Below, piece after piece: positions 26,693-35,413 of a stretch of DNA of 64,000 nucleotides; within the stretch, counting starts at the first letter, position 1; every line of letters begins with the position of its first letter. The notes beneath the pieces are model-generated. The model saw only the letters and a list, made by a program, of their open reading frames with translations. It ran no database searches and was not told where the DNA came from. Origin of the DNA: Pedobacter sp. BMA (GTDB lineage: Bacteria > Bacteroidota > Bacteroidia > Sphingobacteriales > Sphingobacteriaceae); contig NZ_LECU01000004.1 of the NCBI RefSeq assembly GCF_001027745.1, forward strand, positions 62,001-126,000. Reading direction: 5' to 3'. The position numbers and the translations under genes are program-made.

Positions 26693-26744
26693 CGGGTATT
26701 ACATTTTTAGTGGTTTAAATTGGAGAACTTCCTCTGCTTAAGAC

Positions 26745-27560
26745 TTAATATTGCTCTTTTTCGCTCGGGAAATCATTTCCTTTCACGTCTCGGATATAAG
26801 ATTGTGCAGCACCGAGTATTTCCTCGTATAAATTGATATACTGACGAAGAAAGCGGGGTTTAAAGCCTTTGGTTAACCCAATCATGTCATTTACCACCAG
26901 TACCTGTCCATCGCAGTGCTGACCAGCACCAATTCCAATAGTCGGGATATGCAGGCTCTCGGAAACTTCCTTTCCTAAAACCGCAGGGATTTTCTCGAGC
27001 ACAATAGAAAAGCAGCCTGCTGCCTGTAAAGCCAATACATCACTTTTAAGTTTATTAGCCTCTTCCTCCTCTTTTGCACGAACAGTATAGGTTCCGAATT
27101 TATATATGGATTGTGGTGTTAAGCCCAAATGTCCCATTACCGGTATACCTGCTGTAATAATCCTCTGAACAGATTCAATGATTTCTTCCCCACCCTCAAG
27201 TTTTACCCCATGTGCACCGGATTCTTTCATGATCCGGATGGCCGAATTTAAGGCCTCTTTGGAATTCCCCTGATAAGAACCAAAAGGCAGGTCGACTACA
27301 ACAAAGGCTCGTTTCACCGCTCTGATTACCGAAGCCGCATGATAAATCATTTGATCAAGAGTAATGGGCAATGTGGTTTCGTGACCCGCCATTACATTTG
27401 AAGCAGAATCGCCAACCAACAAAACATCCAATCCCGCATCGTCTAAAATGGTGGCCATTGAATAATCGTAAGCAGTTAGCATGGATATTTTTTCGCCACG
27501 CTGCTTCATTTCCTGTAAAATATGCGTGGTTACTCTTTTTATTTCTTTGTGTACCGACAT
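26745..27560 (-). CDS. panB: 3-methyl-2-oxobutanoate hydroxymethyltransferase
   Basis: The 271-residue protein matches PanB over its whole length: [72 protein letters not shown] and [15 protein letters not shown]. PanB adds a hydroxymethyl group from methylenetetrahydrofolate to 2-oxoisovalerate, the first committed step of pantothenate and coenzyme A synthesis. It has a promoter on the minus strand at 27587-27580 and is followed by the pseudouridine synthase gene. Confidence 0.96.
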   Translation of the reverse strand: MSVHKEIKRVTTHILQEMKQRGEKISMLTAYDYSMATILDDAGLDVLLVGDSASNVMAGHETTLPITLDQMIYHAASVIRAVKRAFVVVDLPFGSYQGNSKEALNSAIRIMKESGAHGVKLEGGEEIIESVQRIITAGIPVMGHLGLTPQSIYKFGTYTVRAKEEEEANKLKSDVLALQAAGCFSIVLEKIPAVLGKEVSESLHIPTIGIGAGQHCDGQVLVVNDMIGLTKGFKPRFLRQYINLYEEILGAAQSYIRDVKGNDFPSEKEQY

Positions 27561-27579
27561 GGCTTTTGTTTTGTTGCCT

Positions 27580-27587
27580 CAAAAGTA
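27580..27587 (-). promoter_or_regulatory. -7 element for panB
   Basis: Minus-strand TACTTTTG, ending 19 nt before the ATG. Confidence 0.6.
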
Positions 27588-27701
27588 TCGTTTTATTTTT
27601 AACAGGAAACATGAAAGGGTAAAGATTTAAAGCGAAATGACTAAAAGGAATGGGCTCCTCCCTTATTTCATATTTTCCTTTACATTATAAATCTTAAATC
27701 C

Positions 27702-27709
27702 TATCTTTG
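27702..27709 (+). promoter_or_regulatory. -7 element for carA
   Basis: TATCTTTG. It leaves a leader of about 115 nt before the carA ATG at 27828. A 38-codon frame (27719-27835) in this leader overlaps the carA start. Confidence 0.6.
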
Positions 27710-27827
27710 TACCCCGAAATGAAAGGGATTTATTCATCGTTTTTTGCTACCTGCAAAAACAGCATAACTGCTGATCACCTCTCTTTTTTCCATTCTTTTT
27801 TTAATCAAAATCCATATTGTAATTACC

Positions 27828-28940
27828 ATGACTAACTACACCAAGTTACCTGCGATTTTATTACTTGCCGATGGCACTGTTTTTCACGGCAAAGCTGCCG
27901 GAAAAATCGGAACCACTACCGGCGAAATTTGTTTTAATACCGGGATGACAGGTTACCAGGAGATTTTCACCGATCCAAGTTATTTCGGCCAAATCATGGT
28001 TACTACAAACTCACACATTGGAAACTATGGTATCCATGCTGATGAGATCGAATCAGGTTCAATCAAGATTGCTGGTTTGGTTTGTAAGAACTACAATATC
28101 ATTTATAGCCGTAAACAAGCTAAAGAGTCTATTCAGGATTATTTCCAGAATGATAATCTGGTATCGATATCTGATATTGACACCCGTGCTTTGGTTCGTC
28201 ACATCAGGGATAAAGGCGCGATGAATGCCATTATTTCTTCGGAGATTACGGATTTGGAAGAATTGAAACAAAAGTTAGCCGACGTACCATCAATGGAGGG
28301 ACTTGAGCTTTCATCAAAAGTGAGCACCAAAGAGCCTTATTTTTACGGTAACCCGGATGCAAGCTTAAAAGTGGCGGCACTGGATTTAGGAATCAAGAAG
28401 AATATCCTTCGTAATTTTGAAGATCGTGATATTTATGTACAGGTTTTCCCTGCTAAAACAACCTTTGCAGAAATGGAAAGATTCAGTCCGGATGGTTATT
28501 TCATTTCCAACGGCCCTGGCGATCCATCGGTAATGCCCTATGCTGTTGACACGATCAAAGAAATCCTTGCGGCAGATAAACCGTTATTCGGTATTTGTTT
28601 AGGACACCAGTTATTGGCAGAAGCTAACGGCATTGGTACCATGAAAATGTTTAACGGTCACCGTGGTTTAAACCACCCGGTAAAAAACATCATTAAAAAT
28701 CACTGTGAAGTTACTTCACAAAATCATGGTTTTGGTGTAATACCTGATGAAGTGAGAAATTCAGACAAAGTGGAAATCACACACGTTAACCTGAATGACA
28801 AATCAATTGAAGGAATTCGTGTGAAAGGAAAAAAAGCATTCTCGGTACAATACCACCCGGAATCTTCTCCAGGTCCACACGATTCACGTTACCTGTTTGA
28901 TGACTTTGTTGATGTAATTAAAGGCGACTTAGCCTGGTAG
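27828..28940 (+). CDS. carA: Carbamoyl-phosphate synthase small (glutaminase) subunit
   Basis: The 370-residue protein is full length. The N-terminal CarA domain shows TTTGEICFNTGMTGYQEI and QIMVTTNSHIGNYG. The C-terminal class I glutamine amidotransferase holds SNGPGDPS, the nucleophile Cys257 in FGICLGHQLLAEA, and the His/Glu pair in SVQYHPESSPGPHDS. It splits glutamine and passes ammonia to CarB for carbamoyl phosphate, feeding arginine and pyrimidine synthesis. CarB is not next to it; an apparent terminator (28981-29025) follows. Confidence 0.96.
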   Translation: MTNYTKLPAILLLADGTVFHGKAAGKIGTTTGEICFNTGMTGYQEIFTDPSYFGQIMVTTNSHIGNYGIHADEIESGSIKIAGLVCKNYNIIYSRKQAKESIQDYFQNDNLVSISDIDTRALVRHIRDKGAMNAIISSEITDLEELKQKLADVPSMEGLELSSKVSTKEPYFYGNPDASLKVAALDLGIKKNILRNFEDRDIYVQVFPAKTTFAEMERFSPDGYFISNGPGDPSVMPYAVDTIKEILAADKPLFGICLGHQLLAEANGIGTMKMFNGHRGLNHPVKNIIKNHCEVTSQNHGFGVIPDEVRNSDKVEITHVNLNDKSIEGIRVKGKKAFSVQYHPESSPGPHDSRYLFDDFVDVIKGDLAW

Positions 28941-28980
28941 CACTCAACTACTGTTTTAAGCTCAGTTAAAATATACTCCC

Positions 28981-29025
28981 ATCTGCGAATCAACGGCACA
29001 CATTGCCGCAGATTCGCAGATTTTG
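28981..29025 (+). terminator. Terminator of carA, built from the ATCTGCG repeat
   Basis: ATCTGCGAAT (28981-28990) pairs with ATTCGCAGAT (29012-29021), with an inner GGCA/TGCC pairing and TTTTG after. The arms carry the dispersed ATCTGCG word. Confidence 0.65.
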
Positions 29026-29127
29026 TTTAAAGGGATGTCATCCAGCTGCCTACATCATCTGACCGACATTTTATTGATTTATAGCCAAATTCATTTTCTA
29101 TTCATTTAAAGCTGCTTACATTCGCAT

Positions 29128-29892
29128 ATGGAAACAAATAAAGCCATTATCAGTGTTAAAAATCTGGTAAAAAAGTATGACGATTTCGTGGCCGTTCAAG
29201 GCTTAACTTTCGATGTTTATGAGCATGAGATTTTTGGATTGCTCGGACCAAATGGTGCGGGAAAAACAACTACCCTCGAAATTATCGAAACCCTGAGGAA
29301 TAAAACTTCGGGAGAGATCATAGTAGACGGCTTTTCAGTTGACCAGGATCCACATAAAATTAAGCAGATCATCGGCGTTCAGCTACAGGCTGCCGGCTAC
29401 TATCCGAATTTAAACCTCGTAGAACTTATTGAGCTTTTCGCAGGACTGTATGGCGCCAATATTAAACCAATGGAGATGTTGGAAAAGGTGAACCTACAGG
29501 ATAAAGCAAAAGCAAAATATAAAGCTTTATCAGGCGGACAAAAACAGCGTTTCTCTATTGCCACGACATTGATCAATCAGCCAAAGATTATCTTCCTTGA
29601 CGAACCCACTACCGGCCTGGATCCCCAGGCCAGGCGGAACTTATGGGACCTGATTATCGAAATACGTAAAGCAGGAACGACAGTAGTGATCACTACCCAC
29701 TATATGGATGAAGCGGAGCAGCTTTGCGATCGCGTGGCTTTTGTTGAACGTGGAGAGATCATCGCACTCGATACACCTGACAACTTGATCGATGAATTGG
29801 TAAATAGTGGCTTTGAACGGAAAAAAGAAGTTAAAAAAGCGAATCTGGAAGATGTTTTCATCAACCTGACCGGAAAAGAGTGGCGTGAATAA
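29128..29892 (+). CDS. ABC exporter ATP-binding protein
   Basis: The 254-residue protein has Walker A GPNGAGKTTTLE (40-51), the signature LSGGQKQRFSIA, Walker B KIIFLDEPTTGLDP and the H-loop in TTHYMDE. It is of the DrrA/NatA/CcmA-like exporter type that pairs with an ABC-2 permease, and the permease gene follows 71 nt later. A TACATTCG element at 29117-29124, just 3 nt before the ATG, would be a weak promoter. Substrate cannot be read; lipid, drug or sodium export are all known for this family. Confidence 0.92.
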   Translation: METNKAIISVKNLVKKYDDFVAVQGLTFDVYEHEIFGLLGPNGAGKTTTLEIIETLRNKTSGEIIVDGFSVDQDPHKIKQIIGVQLQAAGYYPNLNLVELIELFAGLYGANIKPMEMLEKVNLQDKAKAKYKALSGGQKQRFSIATTLINQPKIIFLDEPTTGLDPQARRNLWDLIIEIRKAGTTVVITTHYMDEAEQLCDRVAFVERGEIIALDTPDNLIDELVNSGFERKKEVKKANLEDVFINLTGKEWRE

Positions 29893-29963
29893 TCCGGGTT
29901 TTGTCGGCAAGTAAAAAGAATCTAAGTAAGTAGTTATAAAAATTAATCCAATATAAAACAGAT

Positions 29964-31073
29964 ATGAACGATCAAAATTCAGTCAATGCTTCAGGTACTG
30001 GCACCTACAGCAACCTGACGGCAACGTTGGCTTTGGCTAAGGCAAGTTTTCGCTCGATTATGCGGAGCCCTTCGGCTGTAGTTTTTACACTGGCCTTTCC
30101 TTTAATCTTCATATTGGTGTTTGGGTTTCTGGGTGGTGGCGGAACGCGAATTGATGTTGGTGTAACACCAGGTTCGGATGTCGACAATCCCGTGATGGGA
30201 ATGCTTGAACAAACAGGCATGATCAGGCTGGTGAAAGACAAATCAAAAGCTGATTTTGATAAACTACTGGAAAAAGGCAATGTAGATGCCATGATTGATG
30301 TACACAGAAAAGTGAATTCGAGCGCCTATTCCGTAAACGTTGTTTATACTTCAGCTTCAAGAGATAAAGGTGGCATTTTAAAATCTGTGTTGAACAATGC
30401 ATTTTACAACAAGACACTAAAACCATCTGTGGCGGAAATTAAAGAAAGTACCATTGTTGGCCGCGAGTATAGAACAATCGATTTTATTCTGCCCGGGCAG
30501 CTGGGTTTTTCCTTGTTGAGTACAGGGGTATTCGGCACTGCATTCGTGTTTTTGAGTTTACGCCAAACCCTGGTGATTAAACGATTTTTCGCCACGCCCG
30601 TACGGCGATCGAGCATAGTAATCGGAGAAGGTATTGCCAGGATAGGTTTTGCACTGATAGGTGCTTTATTTATCATCTTAATCGGACATTTCTTTTTCCA
30701 CTTCACACTCGTCCATGGAGTCGTCACGGTGGTTAATATGCTACTGCTTGCCACGATGGGTATTATTGTGTTTATGGGCTTCGGTTTTATCATTTCAGGT
30801 ATTGCTAAAAGTGAAAGCATGGTGCCACCCATTTCCAATATTGTAACCTTGCCGCAGTTTTTATTGTCGGGCACTTTTTTCTCTATTGAGGCTTTCCCAA
30901 CCTGGTTGCAACCCATTAGCCGTGCCCTACCCCTTACTTACTTAAACGACGCAATGAGAAAAGTGGCATTTGAAGGAATGGGATTGTGGGATGTTAAATT
31001 TCAGATTATGATTCTCGTGATCTGGGGAATAGGGATTTACGCAGTTGCCGTAAAAGTATTTAAGTGGGAATAA
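29964..31073 (+). CDS. ABC-2 type transporter permease
   Basis: The 369-residue protein has one N-terminal membrane helix (about 42-58, VVFTLAFPLIFILVFGFLGG), then a soluble extracytoplasmic stretch of about 120 residues, then five more helices from about 170. This is the ABC-2/YhgE-like arrangement. FLLSGTFFSIEAFPTWLQPISRALPLTYLNDAMR is the conserved region near the C-terminus. It is the membrane partner of the ATPase upstream. Substrate unknown. Confidence 0.9.
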   Translation: MNDQNSVNASGTGTYSNLTATLALAKASFRSIMRSPSAVVFTLAFPLIFILVFGFLGGGGTRIDVGVTPGSDVDNPVMGMLEQTGMIRLVKDKSKADFDKLLEKGNVDAMIDVHRKVNSSAYSVNVVYTSASRDKGGILKSVLNNAFYNKTLKPSVAEIKESTIVGREYRTIDFILPGQLGFSLLSTGVFGTAFVFLSLRQTLVIKRFFATPVRRSSIVIGEGIARIGFALIGALFIILIGHFFFHFTLVHGVVTVVNMLLLATMGIIVFMGFGFIISGIAKSESMVPPISNIVTLPQFLLSGTFFSIEAFPTWLQPISRALPLTYLNDAMRKVAFEGMGLWDVKFQIMILVIWGIGIYAVAVKVFKWE

Positions 31074-31121
31074 CCGTTGAAACGTTAACTTTTTTTAACT
31101 TTTAAGCCGGATATATTAAAT

Positions 31122-31129
31122 TAGTTTTG
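31122..31129 (+). promoter_or_regulatory. -7 element for the XAC2610-like gene
   Basis: TAGTTTTG, 15 nt before the ATG at 31145. A 12-bp palindrome TAGAAATTTCTA follows at 31130-31141, over the probable transcription start. Confidence 0.55.
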
Positions 31130-31144
31130 TAGAAATTTCTACAC

Positions 31145-31831
31145 ATGAAAAGACTAGTCATGATGAGCCTGTTGGTATTGGCGGGCTTATTTGCACAGGC
31201 ACAATATACATTTTTAGCCAACAACTGTTCCGGGCAATACAATGTAAAGGTTTTCGTAGCCAGCTGTGAGGGTGGTAACTGCGGAGGAAAAGCAACTTTG
31301 GTGCTTTCCGATAAAATCACAGGAAAGGAGATTGAACCCTTTCACTCCTTAGATTTAGACTTTAACCTAACGGATAAACAAAATGCCCGACTGGGCTGGG
31401 TGGAATTGGGCAAATACCAGAGTCCGTTAATATTTGGCGACTTTAACTTTGATGGCTTTGAAGATATGGCGATCAGAAATGGAAACAATGGCGCCTATTC
31501 GAGTCCCTCCTTCGATGTTTACCTCGGCTCGGCAAATCAAAAGTTCACCTTAAATCCAGAGTTTACCAAACTTGCCAGTGAAAACCTTGGGATGTTTGAA
31601 GTAGACAGAAAAACAAAGGAGCTCACCATCCACCTGAAAAGCGGCTGTTGTTATCAGCAGCGGATCACTTATAAAGTAACAACGAAAGATATACCATCAG
31701 AAGTATCCTCAGTTATTGAGGATTCTTCGATTGGTGATGATGTTACCGTCATCACCAGAAAGCTGGTTGATGGAAAGATGCAAAAGAAAGTAGAAAAGTT
31801 TAAGGCAAAAGAATACTATATCGAACAGTAG
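31145..31831 (+). CDS. Secreted XAC2610-like protein
   Basis: The 228-residue protein has a signal peptide (about 1-19, ending QAQ). Several Cys follow: NNCSGQ, ASCEGGNCGG and KSGCCYQQ. The segment FGDFNFDGFEDMAIRNGNNG, then PSFDVYLGS, matches the conserved core of the XAC2610/FG-GAP-like family of secreted proteins of unknown function. The DxNxDG part looks like a calcium-binding loop. It is convergent with the tetR gene with only 7 nt between stops and no terminator in between. Confidence 0.7.
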   Translation: MKRLVMMSLLVLAGLFAQAQYTFLANNCSGQYNVKVFVASCEGGNCGGKATLVLSDKITGKEIEPFHSLDLDFNLTDKQNARLGWVELGKYQSPLIFGDFNFDGFEDMAIRNGNNGAYSSPSFDVYLGSANQKFTLNPEFTKLASENLGMFEVDRKTKELTIHLKSGCCYQQRITYKVTTKDIPSEVSSVIEDSSIGDDVTVITRKLVDGKMQKKVEKFKAKEYYIEQ

Positions 31832-31838
31832 ACTTTGA

Positions 31839-32414
31839 CTAAAGCGCTGCTTTTACCAGAAATGGCAAAATCTCTTTCTGAAAACTCACAAAGTTCTTAC
31901 GTACGTCGGAATCACTTACAGAAGTAAAAGCGAAAGAGAAAACGATGCTTTTACTGGCCTTTAGCAGAAAAGCCAGTCCTTCCCTCCGTGCCGGATTATT
32001 TTTAAAGTTATCCAGTTGCAGGTAAGCAGCTAACAAAAGGGCTTCCAGCTGATCAGAAAGGTGTTTCAGGAACTCCTGTGAATTGGCATTCTCACGAACG
32101 AAATCCCATCCGATAAATTCATTACAGGCCGTAAAAGAAAGGCGGCTGGTTTTCATTACGAGGGCCTTTAAATGCTCTTCCTCGCTGGCATAACTGATTT
32201 TGTTATTTAATATTTCATATAAATTCTGATCCAGATAGTCCATCAGTATACTATCCAAAACCTGTTCTTTACTTTCGAAATATTTGTAAATGGTTGCTTT
32301 AGCAATACGTGCCTTTTTAGCAATTTCATTTACACTTGTTTTATGATATCCGTATTTTCTAAAAAGTTCTTTGGCAGCCTTTTTAACTGTATCCTTTATT
32401 TTTTCAGCTTCCAT
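31839..32414 (-). CDS. TetR-family transcriptional regulator
   Basis: The 191-residue protein starts with a TetR DNA-binding domain: AAKELFRKYGYHKTSVNEIA then KKARIAKATIYKYFESKEQV (helix-turn-helix at about 27-46). The C-terminal ligand domain is not assigned. It is the last gene of a very compact operon (pheS, Rieske-like lipoprotein, tetR) with a single base between each stop and the next start. A regulator linked to an aminoacyl-tRNA synthetase gene is unusual; what it controls cannot be told. Confidence 0.9.
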   Translation of the reverse strand: MEAEKIKDTVKKAAKELFRKYGYHKTSVNEIAKKARIAKATIYKYFESKEQVLDSILMDYLDQNLYEILNNKISYASEEEHLKALVMKTSRLSFTACNEFIGWDFVRENANSQEFLKHLSDQLEALLLAAYLQLDNFKNNPARREGLAFLLKASKSIVFSFAFTSVSDSDVRKNFVSFQKEILPFLVKAAL

Positions 32415-32415
32415 C

Positions 32416-32823
32416 TTAATTGCTTACATGTAACAGTGTGCTGCCCTGGAGTGTGATGGTATAGGTTTTCAGGCTTCTTTCGGCAGGGGCCTTTTGCGGG
32501 CTGCCATCAAGTAATGAAAACTTGGCGCCAGAGCATGGGTCAGTAGCAGTTAAACCACTTTCATCGGGCACTATTTTACATACCTTTTCCGGATTAACGG
32601 TGCTACACCTGTCGAACGCGACAAAACTACCCAAAGGTGTTTTAACGATCACTAAACCCCCTACGCCGTAATTGGGCACCAACAATACATTGTTTGTTGA
32701 TTTTATACTAAATTCAGCTAATGTGACATTATAATTTACAGCAACATCGGGAATATAGTTCTCTTCTTTTCCACAGCCGGTAGAGAGCATCAATAGAATG
32801 ATTATGCCATAAATATATTTCAT
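32416..32823 (-). CDS. Lipoprotein with degenerate Rieske fold (no iron-sulfur ligands)
   Basis: The 135-residue protein has a lipobox (LSTGCGKE, Cys17). The C-terminal half follows the Rieske pattern: AFDRCSTVNPEKVC for box 1, TDPCSGAKFSLLDGS for box 2, then APAERSLKTYTI. In a functional Rieske centre, boxes read C-x-H-x-x-C and C-P-C-H-G-S. Here the first His is Thr75, and box 2 reads D95-P-C97-S98-G, so the ligand Cys and His are gone. The cysteines equivalent to the structural disulfide (C82 and C97) and C73 remain. It therefore keeps the fold but cannot hold a [2Fe-2S] cluster. Function unknown. Confidence 0.75.
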   Translation of the reverse strand: MKYIYGIIILLMLSTGCGKEENYIPDVAVNYNVTLAEFSIKSTNNVLLVPNYGVGGLVIVKTPLGSFVAFDRCSTVNPEKVCKIVPDESGLTATDPCSGAKFSLLDGSPQKAPAERSLKTYTITLQGSTLLHVSN

Positions 32824-32824
32824 A

Positions 32825-33865
32825 TTAGATTAATGCCGACTTGTATTGTTTTAAGAAACGAACATCGTTCTCAGAGAACAGGCGCAAGTCTTTAATTTCA
32901 TATTTCAGATTGGTGATGCGTTCGATACCCATTCCGAAAGCAAACCCGCTGTATTTTTTTGAATCGATACCACAGTTTTCCAATACATTCGGATCTACCA
33001 TACCGCAACCTAAAATTTCTACCCAGCCACTATATTTACATAGGGGACAACCTGCGCCTTTACAAATGGTACAGGAAATATCCATTTCTGCAGATGGCTC
33101 TGTAAATGGGAAATATGACGGGCGGAAACGCACTTTTGTACCTTCGCCATACAACTCCTGAACAAAGTAAAATAAGGTTTGTTTTAAATCTGCAAAGGAT
33201 ACATTTTCGTCTACATATAATCCTTCAACCTGATGAAAAAAGCAGTGTGCCCTTGCGGAGATGGCTTCATTGCGATAAACACGTCCGGGCATAATGGCCC
33301 TGAAAGGCGGCTGCCCCTGCTCCATCATTCTCACCTGTACGGAAGAGGTGTGTGTACGCAGTGCGATATCACCCTTTTCACCGCCTTTTTTAATGAAGAA
33401 AGTATCCTGCATATCACGGGCAGGGTGTTCTTCAGGGAAGTTTAAAGCGGAAAAGTTATGCCAATCGTCTTCAATCTCCGGACCTTCAGCAACGGTAAAG
33501 CCAAGTTTGGCAAAAATTCCAACAATTTCACGCCTAACCAAAGCCAAGGGATGTCGTGAACCGATTTCGAAGCCTTCGCCCGGCAGGGTTAAGTCTTGCT
33601 CGTTCGCGCTTGCCTGAGACTGTGTTGCTTCAGTTGCTTCTTTTAAAGTTTGATATTTTGACTCGGCAAGTTGCTTAAATTCATTTAAGACTTTACCTAG
33701 TGATCTTTTTTCATCTGTGGAAACGGTTTTAAATTCTTCAAAGATTTCCTTGATAATTCCTTTGCTTCCTAAATATTTAATACGGAATTGCTCCAACTCA
33801 TCTGCTTTTTCGGTTACGAAAGCGTTGATTTTTTCCGAGTATTGTGTTATTTTGTCCTGTAACAT
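32825..33865 (-). CDS. pheS: Phenylalanine-tRNA ligase alpha subunit
   Basis: The 346-residue protein is full length: an N-terminal coiled coil (about 1-85, tRNA-binding arm), then the class II core with GFTVAEGPEIEDDWHNFSAL, HPARDMQDTFF, RTHTSSVQVR, FFHQVEGLYVD, RPSYFPFTEPSAE (motif 2/3 region), and GMGIERITNLKY (motif 3). The zinc-like CxxC set CTICKGAGCPLCKYSG is also present, as in many bacterial PheS. The beta subunit is not adjacent. It leads the operon with the lipoprotein and tetR genes. Promoter at 33878-33871 on the minus strand. Confidence 0.96.
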   Translation of the reverse strand: MLQDKITQYSEKINAFVTEKADELEQFRIKYLGSKGIIKEIFEEFKTVSTDEKRSLGKVLNEFKQLAESKYQTLKEATEATQSQASANEQDLTLPGEGFEIGSRHPLALVRREIVGIFAKLGFTVAEGPEIEDDWHNFSALNFPEEHPARDMQDTFFIKKGGEKGDIALRTHTSSVQVRMMEQGQPPFRAIMPGRVYRNEAISARAHCFFHQVEGLYVDENVSFADLKQTLFYFVQELYGEGTKVRFRPSYFPFTEPSAEMDISCTICKGAGCPLCKYSGWVEILGCGMVDPNVLENCGIDSKKYSGFAFGMGIERITNLKYEIKDLRLFSENDVRFLKQYKSALI

Positions 33866-33870
33866 GGCTT

Positions 33871-33878
33871 CAAATATA
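33871..33878 (-). promoter_or_regulatory. -7 element for the pheS operon
   Basis: Minus-strand TATATTTG ends only 5 nt before the ATG, suggesting a leaderless or nearly leaderless mRNA. Confidence 0.5.
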
Positions 33879-33963
33879 CGGCAAATTATATTAAAAACTT
33901 ACACCATCCGGGTTCAAAAAATCTGTTTACAATAGCATTATATAGGAAAATAGACTCAAAACA

Positions 33964-33991
33964 ACAAAAGCCGCTTCATCGCGGCTTTTGT
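33964..33991. terminator. Terminator of kbl
   Basis: ACAAAAGCCGC (33964-33974) pairs with GCGGCTTTTGT (33981-33991), 6-nt loop. On the minus strand it lies 23 nt after the kbl stop. T-rich on both sides, possibly bidirectional. Confidence 0.8.
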
Positions 33992-34013
33992 TGTTTGTAT
34001 ATTTTATCAGGTA

Positions 34014-35201
34014 CTAGATTACCCCTAAATCCTTGCCCACTTTGGTAAATGCAGCAATGGCTTTGTCGAGGTGATGTTGTTCATGACCTGCCGACAATTG
34101 CACACGAATTCTTGCTTTTCCCTGTGGCACAACAGGATAGAAAAATCCGATTACGTAGATCCCTTCCTCAAGCATTTTAGCAGCAAAGTTTTGCGCTATT
34201 TTAGCATCGTACAGCATTACCGGAACGATGGGATGAAAGCCAGGCTTGATATCAAAACCGGCAGCAGTCATTTTCTCACGGAAATATTTAGTATTGCTTT
34301 CCAGTTTGTCCCTTAAGGCAGTGGTTTCGCTCAGCATATCCAGAACAGCAATGGAAGCACCGGCAATGGCTGGCGCCAGGGTATTCGAAAATAAATACGG
34401 ACGTGAGCGCTGGCGCAACATATCGATGATTTCTTTCTTGCCGGAAGTAAAACCACCAGATGCACCACCCAGAGCCTTACCCAAAGTACCTGTAATGATA
34501 TCAATGCGGTCCATCACGTCAAAATGTTCGTGTGTGCCGCGGCCGTTCTTACCAATAAAACCCGTACAGTGAGATTCATCAATCATGATCAGGGCCTCAT
34601 ATTTATCAGCCAGGTCAGCAATTTTATCTAAAGGTGCAACAGACCCGTCCATCGAGAATGCACCATCGGTAACAATAATCCTGTGACGGCAATCTTTAGC
34701 TGCAATAAGTTGCTTTTCCAGGTCTTCCATATCGGCATTTTTGTAACGGAAACGCTGCGCTTTACATAACCTAACGCCATCAATGATTGAAGCATGATTC
34801 AGCTCATCAGAAATAATTGCATCTTCTGCATTAAACAAAGGTTCGAAAACACCACCATTTGCATCAAATGCCGCGGCATACAGGATTGTATCTTCTGTTC
34901 CGAGGAATTGGGAAATCTTTGCTTCCAGTTCTTTATGAACATCCTGCGTTCCGCAAATAAAGCGTACAGACGACATACCATAACCATGATCATCGATTGC
35001 TTTTTTGGCTGCTTCGATCACTTTAGGGTGAGAGGATAAGCCCAGATAGTTATTTGCACAGAAATTAATTACTTCTGCACCGCCGCTTACTTTGATATCA
35101 GCACCTTGTGGTGTTACAATGATCCTTTCGCGTTTATATAAACCTGCGTTTTCTATTTCTTCGAGTTCTTTTTGAAGAACTGGTTGTAGTGTTTTGTACA
35201 T
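34014..35201 (-). CDS. kbl: 2-amino-3-ketobutyrate CoA ligase (glycine C-acetyltransferase)
   Basis: The 395-residue protein is an alpha-oxoamine synthase close to Kbl: [36 protein letters not shown], then [34 protein letters not shown] and the PLP lysine Lys242 in [14 protein letters not shown]. It splits 2-amino-3-oxobutyrate into glycine and acetyl-CoA (or runs in reverse). The partner L-threonine dehydrogenase is encoded in this window at 55768-56715. 8-amino-7-oxononanoate synthase (BioF) and serine palmitoyltransferase are related, but the [14 protein letters not shown] segment and length fit Kbl best. Confidence 0.92.
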   Translation of the reverse strand: MYKTLQPVLQKELEEIENAGLYKRERIIVTPQGADIKVSGGAEVINFCANNYLGLSSHPKVIEAAKKAIDDHGYGMSSVRFICGTQDVHKELEAKISQFLGTEDTILYAAAFDANGGVFEPLFNAEDAIISDELNHASIIDGVRLCKAQRFRYKNADMEDLEKQLIAAKDCRHRIIVTDGAFSMDGSVAPLDKIADLADKYEALIMIDESHCTGFIGKNGRGTHEHFDVMDRIDIITGTLGKALGGASGGFTSGKKEIIDMLRQRSRPYLFSNTLAPAIAGASIAVLDMLSETTALRDKLESNTKYFREKMTAAGFDIKPGFHPIVPVMLYDAKIAQNFAAKMLEEGIYVIGFFYPVVPQGKARIRVQLSAGHEQHHLDKAIAAFTKVGKDLGVI

Positions 35202-35223
35202 TTTGCTTAAGAAGATTTTGGTT

Positions 35224-35231
35224 CAAAGTTA
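35224..35231 (-). promoter_or_regulatory. -7 element for kbl
   Basis: Minus-strand TAACTTTG, 22 nt before the ATG. Confidence 0.6.
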
Positions 35232-35413
35232 TAAAAAACTGTTAATGAAAGCTATTGTAGAGCGCTTCATTGAAAAAAAGCATTTTTCCTGCAACTGAAC
35301 AAATCAAATTAGCGTCTACAACAATATATTTTGTTCCTTAACAAACTTTAACACCAACAAATGTGTATAGTGTTAAAACTTATTCGATATTTATAGATCA
35401 CTAATCGTTACAC

